Shown here piece after piece: positions 1 through 10,353 of a stretch of 53,036 nucleotides of DNA. Source of the DNA: Shewanella hafniensis (GTDB lineage Bacteria > Pseudomonadota > Gammaproteobacteria > Enterobacterales > Shewanellaceae); contig NZ_BPFD01000028.1 in NCBI RefSeq assembly GCF_019655335.1, forward strand, positions 1 through 53,036, given 5' to 3'. The notes below the pieces were generated by a model. That model saw only the letters and a list, made by a program, of their open reading frames with translations, did no database searches and was not told where the DNA came from. The position numbers and the translations under genes are program-made. Position 1 is the first letter of the stretch; each line of letters opens with the position of its first letter.

Positions 1-103
1 TGATAATGCTTATATTTATTTTTGAACCCCAAAATAGTGCATTTTAAGTCCGCCGCCCATACGCCAAGGCTTTGACGGCCGTTTATCAGGACAACTCACA
101 GGG

Positions 104-112
104 TTATCCACA
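104..112 (+). promoter_or_regulatory. DnaA-box-like nonamer
   Basis: TTATCCACA matches the strict DnaA binding consensus. It is a lone site with no cluster of further boxes or AT-rich 13-mers, so it is more likely a titration or regulatory site, or chance, than an origin. Confidence 0.35.
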
Positions 113-652
113 GATTTTGTTGATAAGTCGAAATAACCTAGAAACCACGCGGGATTGGAGGCTGTCATGCCACCGAATAACAGCCAGTCAACATTTGGTA
201 ATTTAATTACATTTGATAAATGTTGCTACTTGTATCAATTTCACTAATTGCAACTACCCTTGCTCTTCACTGCGTTGTAAGCCATTCGACTTGAGTAACA
301 GATACGGCTAATTTGATGAAAGCTAAATTAAAATCAGTCACATATTGCGTGTTGAATTGGACACTTTAACGTTTAAAAAGCAATGAACGGCGATCAAATC
401 TCGTTGAATAACTTGTTGGCGCTAAGCTAAAACCTAGCATAGACCAGTGATTAATACTCTAGCACTCCTTAATTATCCTACTTTCGAAGCTAAGATACGC
501 TTCAACGCCATTAATAGTTCACTTTTACAGTAAATGTCTTCTATATACGACGTATAGGCAGCTTAACCTTTAACTTGCTTACGGTGCATACTGGCTAGCC
601 AATCTTTAATCGGACATGGTGACGTATGCCATACCGAAGAAAGAAGCGTTCG

Positions 653-682
653 TTAATCGCCGACCATTTAATCGCCGACCAT
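653..682. repeat. 15-base perfect tandem duplication
   Basis: The unit TTAATCGCCGACCAT occurs twice head to tail (653-667, 668-682). No gene spans it. Confidence 0.7.
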
Positions 683-770
683 ACAGTAATGTGCCTCACG
701 GTTTAAGCCTTGAGGTTTACCAAAGCTCCATTTCCCTCTTTATGCTGCTGCGATAACTTAACACTGCATC

Positions 771-812
771 ACTATGTTGGCTTACCAAACTACTATGTTA
801 GCTCACCAAACT
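771..812. repeat. 21-base imperfect tandem duplication
   Basis: Two adjacent 21-base units (771-791 and 792-812) differ at two positions. They lie in the gene-free stretch and suggest slippage-derived expansion. Confidence 0.65.
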
Positions 813-1115
813 AACCCAAAGCTTATCAGTCAGTAGAAAAGAGGAATTAAACCCGCAGCAATATCTGGTAGCGCTTTATATTTAAATTGTTTAAGTCTAT
901 TTATTGACTCTGAGCTCAACTGATTTCCAAAAAGTGCTTATTTTTTAACGAGTGATTTCAATTTTATAGCAATTTCCCCCTGCGAACGGTAGCGGCGTTC
1001 AAAGCTATATTGCGAATTGTTAAGTGGTTTTTCACTAAAAATGTCGAATTCTGCACCACGATGCACATTAGATGAGCACTTAACAGCATAATTACACTTT
1101 TTTTAGTAACTCGAG

Positions 1116-1151
1116 TTGACTCATCCCACAGAGCGTTTTACTATGCGCTCC
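1116..1151 (+). promoter_or_regulatory. Promoter of the tRNA-Asn array
   Basis: A -35 box TTGACT (1116-1121) and a -10 box TACTAT (1139-1144) are separated by exactly 17 bases. The -10 box is followed at once by a GC-rich discriminator (GCGCTCC), the usual signature of stringently controlled stable-RNA promoters. The first tRNA begins about 35 bases after the predicted start site. Confidence 0.7.
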
Positions 1152-1186
1152 GTTCTCAACGAGTCGCTACGACTGTGTGAAACGAT

Positions 1187-1262
1187 TCCCCTGTAGTTCA
1201 GTCGGTAGAACGGCGGACTGTTAATCCGTATGTCACTGGTTCAAGTCCAGTCAGGGGAGCCA
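1187..1262 (+). tRNA. tRNA-Asn (anticodon GTT), copy 1 of 5
   Basis: A 76-base cloverleaf with a 7-bp acceptor stem (TCCCCTG/CAGGGGA), anticodon loop CTGTTAA with GTT, T-loop TTCAAGT and encoded CCA end. It differs only slightly from the E. coli tRNA-Asn that I recall. First of five identical genes, transcribed from the promoter at 1116-1144. Confidence 0.97.
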
Positions 1263-1315
1263 ATTTAACACAGAGTAAAAGCAAGTAAGAACAAGCAGTA
1301 ACGATAGTAATCGAT

Positions 1316-1391
1316 TCCCCTGTAGTTCAGTCGGTAGAACGGCGGACTGTTAATCCGTATGTCACTGGTTCAAGTCCAGTCAGGGGAGCCA
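1316..1391 (+). tRNA. tRNA-Asn (anticodon GTT), copy 2 of 5
   Basis: Identical in sequence to copy 1, including the encoded CCA. The 53-base spacer before it has no obvious promoter, so co-transcription is likely. Confidence 0.97.
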
Positions 1392-1423
1392 ATTACATTA
1401 TGACACTGCTGTTTTAAAACGAT

Positions 1424-1499
1424 TCCCCTGTAGTTCAGTCGGTAGAACGGCGGACTGTTAATCCGTATGTCACTGGTTCAAGTCCAGTCAGGGGAGCCA
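1424..1499 (+). tRNA. tRNA-Asn (anticodon GTT), copy 3 of 5
   Basis: Identical to copy 1, with GTT anticodon and encoded CCA. It has the shortest spacer of the array (32 bases). Confidence 0.97.
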
Positions 1500-1516
1500 A
1501 TTTAAAGCACAGAATA

Positions 1517-1663
1517 AAGTCGATAGCTATATCGCACCCGATTCCCCTGTAGTTCAGTCGGTAGAACGGCGGACTGTTAATCCGTATGTCACTGGTTCAA
1601 GTCCAGTCAGGGGAGCCATATTCAAAGTGTTATTTCTTAAAAGTCGATAGCAATATCGCACCC
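1517..1663 (+). repeat. Spacer repeat within the tRNA array (1517-1539 and 1641-1663)
   Basis: A 23-base segment beginning AAGTCGATAG and ending ATCGCACCC occurs in the spacers before tRNA copies 4 and 5 with 22 of 23 identities. This is direct evidence that the last unit arose by tandem duplication. Confidence 0.8.
1543..1618 (+). tRNA. tRNA-Asn (anticodon GTT), copy 4 of 5
   Basis: Identical to copy 1. The spacer before it contains a 23-base segment (1517-1539) that recurs with one change before copy 5 (1641-1663), pointing to duplication of a spacer-plus-gene unit. Confidence 0.97.
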
Positions 1664-1668
1664 TCTAC

Positions 1669-1744
1669 TCCCCTGTAGTTCAGTCGGTAGAACGGCGGAC
1701 TGTTAATCCGTATGTCACTGGTTCAAGTCCAGTCAGGGGAGCCA
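1669..1744 (+). tRNA. tRNA-Asn (anticodon GTT), copy 5 of 5
   Basis: Identical to copy 1 and last of the array. No strong intrinsic terminator is evident in the 200 bases that follow. Confidence 0.97.
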
Positions 1745-1948
1745 TATTTTCTAATTCAACACCCCATTCCTCAGTTTCACTCCTGCTAGGCAACTTATTC
1801 TTTTCATTTTGTTTTTAAGCAAATGCAGTTACACTGTTATCAGCTTATTAAACAAATTTCTGAGTATCTTCACACAGATAGCGGTTTTTAAGCATTCTTG
1901 ACTTAAACTTATCCTGTTCGTACTCACCAAAATCTAGAGCGGATTTTT

Positions 1949-3853
1949 ATGGCCATGTCAAAATCATATCCAATTTTTTTACTGCTTATTTTTTTAGGTC
2001 TTTTTGCTTGGGTGTATCAAAGTGAAAACAGTCAATTGCAAGTCCAACAGCAGCAAGAACTCGATAGTTTTAAATCCAGCTTAATCCGCTACCAAGAATG
2101 GCAAGGTAATGGCACTGAACTCTTCAAAAAACTATCTCAAGACTACCAATTTCAGTTCTTCCAATATATTGATGATACCGACGGGCAACTGAGCCATACC
2201 GAAGGCAGCTTAGACAGCCAACATTCCCATCCTTTAGCCAGTTTATTTTCCATCGACCTCAGCCACACACAAAAATTGGCAGCCGGTCGTTTACAAGTCA
2301 AACTCAGCGCCAATCAAGCCATTGATACGGCAATTAGCAACACTGAAAAACTTGGCCTCATGTTGCTAGTGGCTTATCTGACATTACTGTTAGTGTTTGT
2401 TCTATTAATGTCAAAACATAGGGCTGCAATACGTTATGCTGCTGATTATATTTCCAAAATACCTGAGTTAGGGTTTTCTGCAGTCGCATCATCAAAGCTG
2501 ACTGGCGAGCTCAACCCTATTGGTATTTCCCTTGAAGAATGTCGCCTGCAACTTAAAACTCAAATCGATAAGCTCAATCAAGAAAACGAAAAGCTCCATA
2601 AAGCCGCCTATCAAGACACAGTGACAGGTTTTAGCACCCGCCCAGGATTTACAAAAAAACTAGAAACCATTAGTAATCCAAATATTCCTCAATTAGGCTT
2701 GATGGCTATGGTTAAAGCGACCGAGTTGGCGCAAATAAACCAGAAACAAGGGCGAACAGCGGGAGATGATTATCTCGCAAGAGTCGCCAATTGCATCCGT
2801 AAAGCCTGTAGCAGCTATCCTGATGCCGAATATTTTCGAGTAGCGAGTGCTGATTTTGCAGTGTTTATTCCAGAAGTTATGCTCAAAGATGCACCGAAAT
2901 TTTTAGACCAGCTAAAAATTTACCTCGATGAATATCAGCAGATGACAAAAGCGGAATCCGTTGCCCATACAGGCTTAGTCCCCTACAACCAAGGAGTGGA
3001 AGCGGCTAATTTACTGACCATTGCCGATACTGCGGTCAGCATAGCGCAAACCCTTGGGCCCAATAGCTATCACATCCAAGAAAAACTCAATGGGGATGAA
3101 CAATTTGGAGACGATCGCTGGAAGATGGCGATCAATGATTTAGTCACTCGCCAAGCATTAAAATTTTACCAGCAACCTATTCAGCCGTGTCGTACTGATG
3201 TCGAAGTTTACCGCGAGTTATTAGCCCGTTTTTATAATAGCGAAGGCAAGTTTTTACCCACCACCACAGTGATTGCCATGGCTGAACGTCACGGCATGAG
3301 CACTGAGTTAGATAAACTGGTGGTGATCAGTGCATTAAAAATACTTAAGGAAAACCCGACCATTACCGGTAACTTTGGTATCAATATCAGCGCATTTTCG
3401 GCCCATCAAGACATGTTTGTCGCTTGGTTGAAGGACATATTAGGTAAGCAAAAATACATCGCCTCGCGCTTAGTATTTGAGATCAACGAGTCCGGAATGC
3501 AGTCTAACTTAGGGGCGAGTTATAAGTTTGTCCGTGAAGTGCACAGTGTAGGTTCGCGGGTGTCGATTGAGCGTTTTGGTATGAGCTTTACCTCCTTCAA
3601 ATTCTTCAGCGAAGTGCGGCCCGACTTCATCAAGCTCGATGGTAGTTACACTTCTAATATCGATGAAGACAGCAACAATAAGTTCTTCGTGCGTATGATG
3701 GTGGATGTCGCAAGGCGGATAGGCATCCGGGTCATCGCTACCAGCGTCGAACGCCAAGAAGAAAAATTGACCCTCGAAAAACTCCTCATCGATGGATTAC
3801 AGGGCTATTACATCGCACAGCCACAAGCTATGGCCATTACAGATCAGATTTAA
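1949..3853 (+). CDS. Membrane protein with degenerate GGDEF and EAL domains (LapD-like layout)
   Basis: This 634-residue inner-membrane protein has a first membrane helix at about 7-23, a periplasmic domain to about 135, a second helix at about 136-156, then cytoplasmic GGDEF (about 219-375) and EAL (about 395-630) domains. Both enzymatic sites look dead. The GGDEF signature is replaced by SADF (300-303). In the EAL domain E423 remains, but the metal-binding DDFG is ERFG (541-544) and the usual EGVE glutamate region reads TSVE. The layout, including a periplasmic domain ending in GRLQVKLS, resembles the LapD_MoxY type, in which the protein binds c-di-GMP and signals outward instead of making or breaking it. 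A CsrD-type role is the alternative. It lies just upstream of the rnf genes but has a 125-base gap and may not share their transcript. An in-frame ATG at 1955 is an alternative start. Confidence 0.75.
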   Translation: MAMSKSYPIFLLLIFLGLFAWVYQSENSQLQVQQQQELDSFKSSLIRYQEWQGNGTELFKKLSQDYQFQFFQYIDDTDGQLSHTEGSLDSQHSHPLASLFSIDLSHTQKLAAGRLQVKLSANQAIDTAISNTEKLGLMLLVAYLTLLLVFVLLMSKHRAAIRYAADYISKIPELGFSAVASSKLTGELNPIGISLEECRLQLKTQIDKLNQENEKLHKAAYQDTVTGFSTRPGFTKKLETISNPNIPQLGLMAMVKATELAQINQKQGRTAGDDYLARVANCIRKACSSYPDAEYFRVASADFAVFIPEVMLKDAPKFLDQLKIYLDEYQQMTKAESVAHTGLVPYNQGVEAANLLTIADTAVSIAQTLGPNSYHIQEKLNGDEQFGDDRWKMAINDLVTRQALKFYQQPIQPCRTDVEVYRELLARFYNSEGKFLPTTTVIAMAERHGMSTELDKLVVISALKILKENPTITGNFGINISAFSAHQDMFVAWLKDILGKQKYIASRLVFEINESGMQSNLGASYKFVREVHSVGSRVSIERFGMSFTSFKFFSEVRPDFIKLDGSYTSNIDEDSNNKFFVRMMVDVARRIGIRVIATSVERQEEKLTLEKLLIDGLQGYYIAQPQAMAITDQI

Positions 3854-3978
3854 TACTTTAACGGGTTAATTCGTCGCCAAAATTTACAGTAAAGATGGTT
3901 AACCCTGCATTCTATATGTTGTTTATGCATACGGAAAAGTCGATAATACGGCCAAGATCCGTTTAGAAAAGTATTAGG

Positions 3979-4557
3979 ATGACTGAATATCTCCTCCTGT
4001 TGATCAGTACAGTGCTGGTCAACAATTTCGTTTTAGTGAAATTCTTAGGCCTGTGCCCTTTTATGGGGGTCTCCAGCAAATTGGAGTCCGCTATTGGCAT
4101 GTCTATGGCGACAACTTTTGTGCTGACGTTAGCCTCAATTCTCAGTTATCTCGTCAACCAGTATCTGTTATTACCCTTTGATCTAAGTTACCTGCGAACC
4201 ATGAGCTTTATTTTAGTGATTGCCGTTGTAGTACAATTTACTGAAATGGTGGTGCAAAAAACCAGTGCCGCTCTGCACCGTGCCTTAGGGATTTACTTGC
4301 CGTTAATCACGACTAACTGCGCGGTATTAGGCGTTGCCTTATTAAACGTGAATGAGAAGCACGATTTTATTCAATCGGCTATCTATGGCTTTGGTGCTGC
4401 GTTAGGCTTCTCATTAGTGTTAATTCTCTTCTCGGCGATGCGCGAGCGTTTAGCGGCCGCCGATGTCCCCTTACCTTTCAAAGGCGGCGCGATTGCGATG
4501 ATCACCGCAGGTCTTATGTCCCTCGCCTTTATGGGATTCACAGGATTGGTTAAGTAA
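3979..4557 (+). CDS. rnfA: Electron transport complex subunit RnfA/RsxA
   Basis: This 192-residue integral membrane protein (about six helices) belongs to the NqrE/RnfA family and is nearly full-length identical in layout to E. coli RsxA. It opens with [20 protein letters not shown] and carries the conserved LGLCPFMG and TTNCAVLG cysteine segments, one in each inverted half, which place a 2Fe-2S cluster at the membrane centre together with RnfE. The complex couples electron flow between NADH and ferredoxin-like carriers to ion movement, or in enteric bacteria keeps SoxR reduced. The ribosome binding site is weak, with AGG immediately before the ATG. It is the first gene of rnfABCDGE; rnfB begins one base after its stop codon. 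Confidence 0.95.
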   Translation: MTEYLLLLISTVLVNNFVLVKFLGLCPFMGVSSKLESAIGMSMATTFVLTLASILSYLVNQYLLLPFDLSYLRTMSFILVIAVVVQFTEMVVQKTSAALHRALGIYLPLITTNCAVLGVALLNVNEKHDFIQSAIYGFGAALGFSLVLILFSAMRERLAAADVPLPFKGGAIAMITAGLMSLAFMGFTGLVK

Positions 4558-4558
4558 G

Positions 4559-5173
4559 ATGTCCGGAATTTTAATTGCAGTCATATTGTTGACCCTATTG
4601 GCATTAGTCTTTGGGGTGTTACTCGGTTTTGCCGCCCTTAAATTCAAGGTTGAAGGCAACCCGATTGTCGATGAGCTCGAAGCTATTCTGCCACAAACCC
4701 AATGCGGTCAATGCGGTTACCCAGGTTGTCGCCCTTATGCAGAAGCCATTGCCAATGGCGATAAAGTCAATAAATGCCCCCCAGGTGGCACAGCCACCAT
4801 GGAAAAACTGGCGACTCTAATGGGCGTTGAGCCAGAGCCGCTGAATGCCGAGGCACAATCTCAGGTCAAGAAAGTCGCCTATATTCGCGAAGATGAATGT
4901 ATTGGCTGCACTAAATGTATTCAAGCCTGCCCTGTGGATGCGATTATCGGTGCAGGCAAGCTGATGCATACAGTGCTCACAACCGACTGCACTGGTTGCG
5001 ATCTTTGTGTTGAGCCTTGTCCCGTCGATTGTATCGATATGATCCCTGTTACCCAGAATCTTAAAAATTGGAACTGGCGCTTAAATGCCATCCCAGTGAC
5101 GCTCATCCAAGAGACTCTCAGCAAAGAGATTCAGAGCAAAGATCCACAGTTAGAAGAGGAAAAGCGGTGTTAA
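4559..5173 (+). CDS. rnfB: Electron transport complex subunit RnfB/RsxB
   Basis: This 204-residue iron-sulfur protein has a single N-terminal membrane helix (about 4-25). It then has the Fe-S domain CGQCGYPGC (C49, C52, C57, then C73) and two ferredoxin-type 4Fe-4S motifs ([12 protein letters not shown] and [12 protein letters not shown]). It is the electron entry or exit subunit that passes electrons to the rest of the Rnf complex. The C-terminal tail of about 30 residues after the ferredoxin domain is charged (ending QLEEEKRC). Its last seven bases overlap the GTG start of rnfC, consistent with translational coupling. Confidence 0.95.
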   Translation: MSGILIAVILLTLLALVFGVLLGFAALKFKVEGNPIVDELEAILPQTQCGQCGYPGCRPYAEAIANGDKVNKCPPGGTATMEKLATLMGVEPEPLNAEAQSQVKKVAYIREDECIGCTKCIQACPVDAIIGAGKLMHTVLTTDCTGCDLCVEPCPVDCIDMIPVTQNLKNWNWRLNAIPVTLIQETLSKEIQSKDPQLEEEKRC

Positions 5174-7647
5174 CTTTATTAGATCAATTAGATAAAGGAA
5201 CCCTTTGGCGCTCACCCGGTGGTATACATCCCCCTGAAGTCAAATTTCTCTCAAATGCGACACCGATTGGCCAATTGCCATTAGCCTCGACGTACTTAGT
5301 ACCAGTGCCACAAGTCGGTGAAAACTGTACGCTTGCGGTGAAGGTTGGCGATAAGGTGCTAAAAGGCACGCCGTTAACGCAAGGTACTTCCATTTGGCAT
5401 TTACCTGTACATGCACCAACATCAGGCACAGTTGTTGCTATTGAGCCAAGGGCCAGTAACCACGCCTCTGCACTGCCGGTTAACACTTGCGTTATTGCTG
5501 CCGATGGCAAGGACACCTGGTGCGAGTTAGTACCCAATCAACTTGATGACTTAAGCCATCAGCAAATCGTCGATAAGATTCGCTCAGCGGGTATTGCGGG
5601 TATGGGCGGCGCAGCGTTTCCGACTCATATTAAGCTAAATCCGGTCAGTGAAATCGACTTAGTTATCATCAACGGCGTCGAGTGCGAGCCTTATATCAGC
5701 GCCGATGACAGATTAATGCGCGAATACAGCCAAGATATCCTCGCGGGTATTGGCATAATCCATCGATTGTTAGCGCCAAAACGCATTGTTATCGCCATTG
5801 AAGATAATAAACCTGAAGCGGCCAAAGCCATGCAAGCTGCAGTCAACCAATGCGGACTTCCTGCAGGCAGCATTCGGGTGACGGTTATCCCGACAAAATA
5901 CCCTTCGGGCGGTGAAAAGCAGTTAATTCAAATCATTACTGGCCGCGAAGTCCCGTCAGGGTCGATCCCCGCCAAACTCGGTATTGTGGTGCACAACGTC
6001 GGCACAGCCTTTGCCATTCATCAAGCCGTGACCCAAGGTAAGCCTTTGGTTGAACGCGTAGTGACTGTGACAGGCAAAAATGTCAGCAAACCGGGAAATT
6101 ACTGGTTACCGATAGGCACGCCAGTTGATCACGTACTGACGGCAACTGAATTCACGCCAGAAGCTGAACAAAAGGTGATTATTGGCGGGCCTATGATGGG
6201 CCATGCGTTAGCCAATATCCAAGTGCCAATTTTAAAAGGCACTAACTGTATTCTGGTACCCAGCAGCCAAGAAATTGGTAGCGCGCCAGAAGAGAAAGCC
6301 TGTATCCGCTGCGGCGAATGTGCCACTGCCTGCCCTGCACTCTTGTTGCCACAGCAACTTTTTTGGCACGCCAAGGCCGAAGAATATGACAAAGCCGCCA
6401 GTTACAATCTAAAGGATTGTATTGAATGCGGTTGCTGTAGTTACGTTTGCCCGAGTGATATTCCTTTAGTCGAGTATTACCGCATTGCCAAATCAGCACT
6501 TAAACAAGCCGCCGATGAGAAACAACAAGCGGAACGCGCTAAACAACGCTTCGATGCTCGCTTAGCGCGTCTCGAAGAAGAAAAACTGGCCCGTGAAGCT
6601 AAAGCGAAAGAAGCTGCAGAGCGCCGACAAGCGACGATGACAGGCACAGATAAAAATGCCGTTGCTGAGGCCATGGCACGCATCGCCGCGAAAAAAGCCG
6701 CAGCGGCACAAGCAGCCACAGGTGGAGCAACAATAGAACAACCAGCAACTGCAGAATTAAACGCCACAGCGACTGACACTACAGCAGCACCAAAAGGTAA
6801 GGCCGCCGTTGCCGCCGCCATCGCCCGTGCGAAGGCGAAAAAAGCCGCTCAAGCAAATACCGAGAGTACTAAAACACATAGTGTGGAAACAGATAGCGCT
6901 CAAATAGACAGTTCGGCGAATGTTGATGAGACTGAATCAGCCACTGATGTGATAGCGCAGGAAGCGCCGTTATCCCAGAAAGATAAAGTCGCTGCGGCGA
7001 TTGCGCGCGCCAAGGCCAAAAAAGCGGCGCAGCAAACCGATACCGCGCCGCTTGAACCTACAGAAACCGCTGACAGCACATCAGAGTTAAACGCTGCTGA
7101 TGATAAAAAGGCCAAAGTGGCCGCCGCGGTTGCCCGCGCTAAAGCGAAAAAAGCCGCGCAACAAGCTGAGACGAATGCTGAAAATGGTTTAAACCAGACC
7201 GCGACTCCAGCAGTTGATTCCAAAGCTAACGTTCAAGCAGATGTGAATGATGATACAGAAGCAGCCGCTACTGACATTAACGACGCTGAAGCGATTAAGA
7301 AAGCCAAAGTCGCCGCCGCGGTTGCTCGTGCTAAAGCTAAGAAAATAGCAGCTGCATCAGCAGAGTCTAAAACTGATGCTGAAATAGAGTCCGTTGACGT
7401 GATTCGAGCAGAAGCTAACGTGGCATCGCCCTCGATAGCAGCAACGCTTGATACTGCAACAACTGAAGCTGATGCCGTTTTGCCATCGCAGGGATCTGCT
7501 GCAGAGCCCATTGAAACGGCGCAGTTATCCAGTGAAGAGCTTAAAAAAGCGCGGATTGCTGCGACCATCGCCAAGGCAAAGGCTAAAAAAGCGGCACTCG
7601 CCCAAGAAGCCAACGCTTCGAGCGACTCAAGTGTGACTAATGATTAA
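5167..7647 (+). CDS. rnfC: Electron transport complex subunit RnfC/RsxC with long Ala/Lys-rich tail
   Basis: The protein has 826 residues from a GTG at 5167, preceded by GAGGAA at good spacing and giving the family N-terminus (M)[10 protein letters not shown]. An upstream ATG at 5068 lies inside rnfB and would add a charged, unconserved leader, so it was not used. The core (about 1-440) has the NADH/FMN-binding Complex1_51K-like domain ([28 protein letters not shown]) and two 4Fe-4S motifs starting at C379 ([12 protein letters not shown]) and C418 ([12 protein letters not shown]). After about residue 440 comes a tail of about 385 residues with one degenerate and five good copies of a basic helical unit of the type [15 protein letters not shown], separated by acidic, Thr/Asp-rich linkers. 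Such tails are known in proteobacterial RnfC/RsxC, with variable copy number. Confidence 0.95.
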   Translation: MLTLLDQLDKGTLWRSPGGIHPPEVKFLSNATPIGQLPLASTYLVPVPQVGENCTLAVKVGDKVLKGTPLTQGTSIWHLPVHAPTSGTVVAIEPRASNHASALPVNTCVIAADGKDTWCELVPNQLDDLSHQQIVDKIRSAGIAGMGGAAFPTHIKLNPVSEIDLVIINGVECEPYISADDRLMREYSQDILAGIGIIHRLLAPKRIVIAIEDNKPEAAKAMQAAVNQCGLPAGSIRVTVIPTKYPSGGEKQLIQIITGREVPSGSIPAKLGIVVHNVGTAFAIHQAVTQGKPLVERVVTVTGKNVSKPGNYWLPIGTPVDHVLTATEFTPEAEQKVIIGGPMMGHALANIQVPILKGTNCILVPSSQEIGSAPEEKACIRCGECATACPALLLPQQLFWHAKAEEYDKAASYNLKDCIECGCCSYVCPSDIPLVEYYRIAKSALKQAADEKQQAERAKQRFDARLARLEEEKLAREAKAKEAAERRQATMTGTDKNAVAEAMARIAAKKAAAAQAATGGATIEQPATAELNATATDTTAAPKGKAAVAAAIARAKAKKAAQANTESTKTHSVETDSAQIDSSANVDETESATDVIAQEAPLSQKDKVAAAIARAKAKKAAQQTDTAPLEPTETADSTSELNAADDKKAKVAAAVARAKAKKAAQQAETNAENGLNQTATPAVDSKANVQADVNDDTEAAATDINDAEAIKKAKVAAAVARAKAKKIAAASAESKTDAEIESVDVIRAEANVASPSIAATLDTATTEADAVLPSQGSAAEPIETAQLSSEELKKARIAATIAKAKAKKAALAQEANASSDSSVTND
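6655..7620 (+). repeat. Ala/Lys repeat block in the rnfC tail
   Basis: Six degenerate copies of a 45-60 base unit encode variants of [14 protein letters not shown], beginning near 6670, 6796, 6979, 7105, 7297 and 7543. They are spaced irregularly by acidic linkers. DNA of this kind is prone to copy-number change by recombination. Confidence 0.8.
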
Positions 7648-7658
7648 GAACAGAATGA

Positions 7659-8723
<1,065 letters not shown>

Positions 8724-8779
8724 GGTCATGCTAAGCGATAGCATCATTCTGCGGGCAACGAGAGCTTAAGGAAAAAGAG

Positions 8780-9418
8780 TTGAAAAATCCGATGATTAAA
8801 AATGGTTTTTTATTGGCATTGTTTGCCTTGATTTGCACTGGGCTCGTCGCCGCAGTCAATCAACAAACCGTCGATAAAATTAAGCAGCAAGAACAGCAAG
8901 AGTTAATGCGAGTGTTACATCAATTAATTCCTGATGAAATGCACGATAACGAGCTAACGGCTCAGTGTACTCTGCTGCTAGATAAAGACGCATTAGGGAC
9001 TGACAGCCCAATGCCCGCCTATATTGCCACTCGAGCAGGCAAACCTGTGGCCATCGCCATTGAAGCCATCGCGCCCGATGGCTATAACGGCAATATAAAA
9101 TTAATTGTAGGTATCAAAACAACAGGTGAAGTCCTCGGTGTTCGCACCTTAGCCCACCAAGAAACACCTGGGCTTGGTGATAAAATCGATCTGCGTAAAT
9201 CCAATTGGGTCACTCAATTTGTCGGTAAAGTGTTAAGCTCGGCAGATGATAAACAATGGTTGGTTAAAAAAGACGGTGGCGATTTTGATCAATTCACTGG
9301 CGCAACTATCACCCCGCGTGCTTATGTCAAAGCAGTCAAGAACGCAGTAGGATATTTCAATAATAACCAAGCGCAAATTTTCAGCCAACCACTAAATTGT
9401 GAAGCTAACCATGACTAA
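8780..9418 (+). CDS. rnfG: Electron transport complex subunit RnfG/RsxG
   Basis: This 212-residue protein has one N-terminal membrane helix (about 6-25) and a periplasmic FMN-binding domain. The motif TGATITP (173-179) is the covalent flavin attachment site, with T176 the expected phosphoester residue. The [16 protein letters not shown] segment appears as [14 protein letters not shown]. The TTG at 8780 is chosen because AAGGA precedes it at about eight bases; the ATG at 8792 would be too far from it. The final eight bases overlap the start of rnfE. Confidence 0.93.
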
Positions 9419-10109
9419 TTATCGCGAAATTGCTTGGCAAGGTTTGTGGAAGAATAATCCTGGCCTAGTGCAACTATTAGGCTTGTGCCCGCTGCTTGCG
9501 GTCACAGCGACGATCACGAATGCGCTAGGGCTTGGCCTAGCGACTATGTTGGTGCTGATTGGCTCTAATATTTTAGTGTCACTGGTGCGCGACTATGTGC
9601 CTAAAGAAATTCGTATTCCAGTATTTGTGATGATCATCGCCGCGTTAGTGACCACAGTGCAATTGCTCATCAATGCCTATGCCTACGGTCTGTATTTATC
9701 CCTTGGGATCTTCCTGCCATTGATTGTGACCAACTGCATCATTATCGGTCGCGCCGAAGCCTTTGCCTCGCGTAATAACGCCTTTAGCGCTGCCTTCGAT
9801 GGTTTGATGATGGGACTCGGTTTTACCTTAGTGCTCACAGTACTTGGCGCAACGCGGGAAATCTTAGGTCAAGGCACACTGTTTGATGGCGCCGATCAAC
9901 TGCTCGGCCCATGGGCAAAATCCTTAACCATCCACTTATGGCAAGTCGACACTCCTTTTCTACTCGCTATGCTGCCACCTGGCGCATTTATCGTGATGGG
10001 ACTATTGATTGCATTGAAAAATGTGATTGATAAAAAAGTCAAAGAACGCCAGCCTCAAGTCGCCGCAGAACCCAGTGTTACCCGCGCGCGCATTACTAAG
10101 GTCGGTTAG
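9411..10109 (+). CDS. rnfE: Electron transport complex subunit RnfE/RsxE
   Basis: This is a 232-residue membrane protein from the ATG at 9411 ([20 protein letters not shown]), the family N-terminus; a GTG at 9399 is possible but unlikely. It is paralogous to RnfA and shows the same cysteine segments, LGLCPLLA and [14 protein letters not shown], facing each other across the membrane in the complex. Its final charged tail is cytoplasmic. It closes the rnf operon, and a long hairpin follows at 10162-10192. Confidence 0.95.
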
Positions 10110-10161
10110 GCTTTCAACCTAACACCTCCTATTCAAGCATCAAAAAGAGTATTATGTTCAC

Positions 10162-10192
10162 CGCTTAATGTGCGCTCAGCGCACATTAAGCG
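10162..10192. repeat. Perfect 14-bp inverted repeat between rnfE and nth
   Basis: CGCTTAATGTGCGC, a 3-base loop TCA, and the exact complement form a very stable hairpin. No T-run follows on either strand, so it is not a standard intrinsic terminator. It may be an mRNA processing or attenuation structure, or a binding site. Confidence 0.7.
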
Positions 10193-10353
10193 ACTGAAAT
10201 TGAGCCATATAATTTAAAACATACGCATTCAACATAAGCACTCAAAGCATAGGAAATCAGCGGGTCTAGGTTTTAGCTCGTTCAATCATGATTAATGGCC
10301 AATTGACAATAAATGATTAACAGTTGAATCCAACAACCGCGCAGGAATCGTAC

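Larger units (their letters stand above)
1..1110. other. Gene-free AT-rich region upstream of the tRNA array
   Basis: No open reading frame with a plausible ribosome binding site or recognisable protein was found here on either strand. Visible structure is limited to a consensus DnaA box at 104-112, a 15-base tandem duplication (653-667 and 668-682) and an imperfect 21-base tandem duplication (771-791 and 792-812, two mismatches). It looks like decayed or regulatory DNA. A small RNA or a degraded gene cannot be excluded by eye. Confidence 0.55.

Noticed and set aside
104..112. Replication origin based on the DnaA box
   Set aside because: Only one consensus box, and none of the usual origin-neighbour genes (dnaA, dnaN, gidA, mioC) are present.
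1187..1744. Regular repeats that could suggest a CRISPR array
   Set aside because: The repeats are 76-base tRNA-Asn genes with full cloverleaf features and irregular spacers.
5068..5166. Longer N-terminus for RnfC from the ATG at 5068
   Set aside because: It would overlap rnfB by over 100 bases and adds sequence unlike the family; the GTG at 5167 has a good ribosome binding site.
6477..7613. Several Ala-rich minus-strand frames
   Set aside because: They mirror the Ala/Lys repeat tail of rnfC and have no ribosome binding sites.
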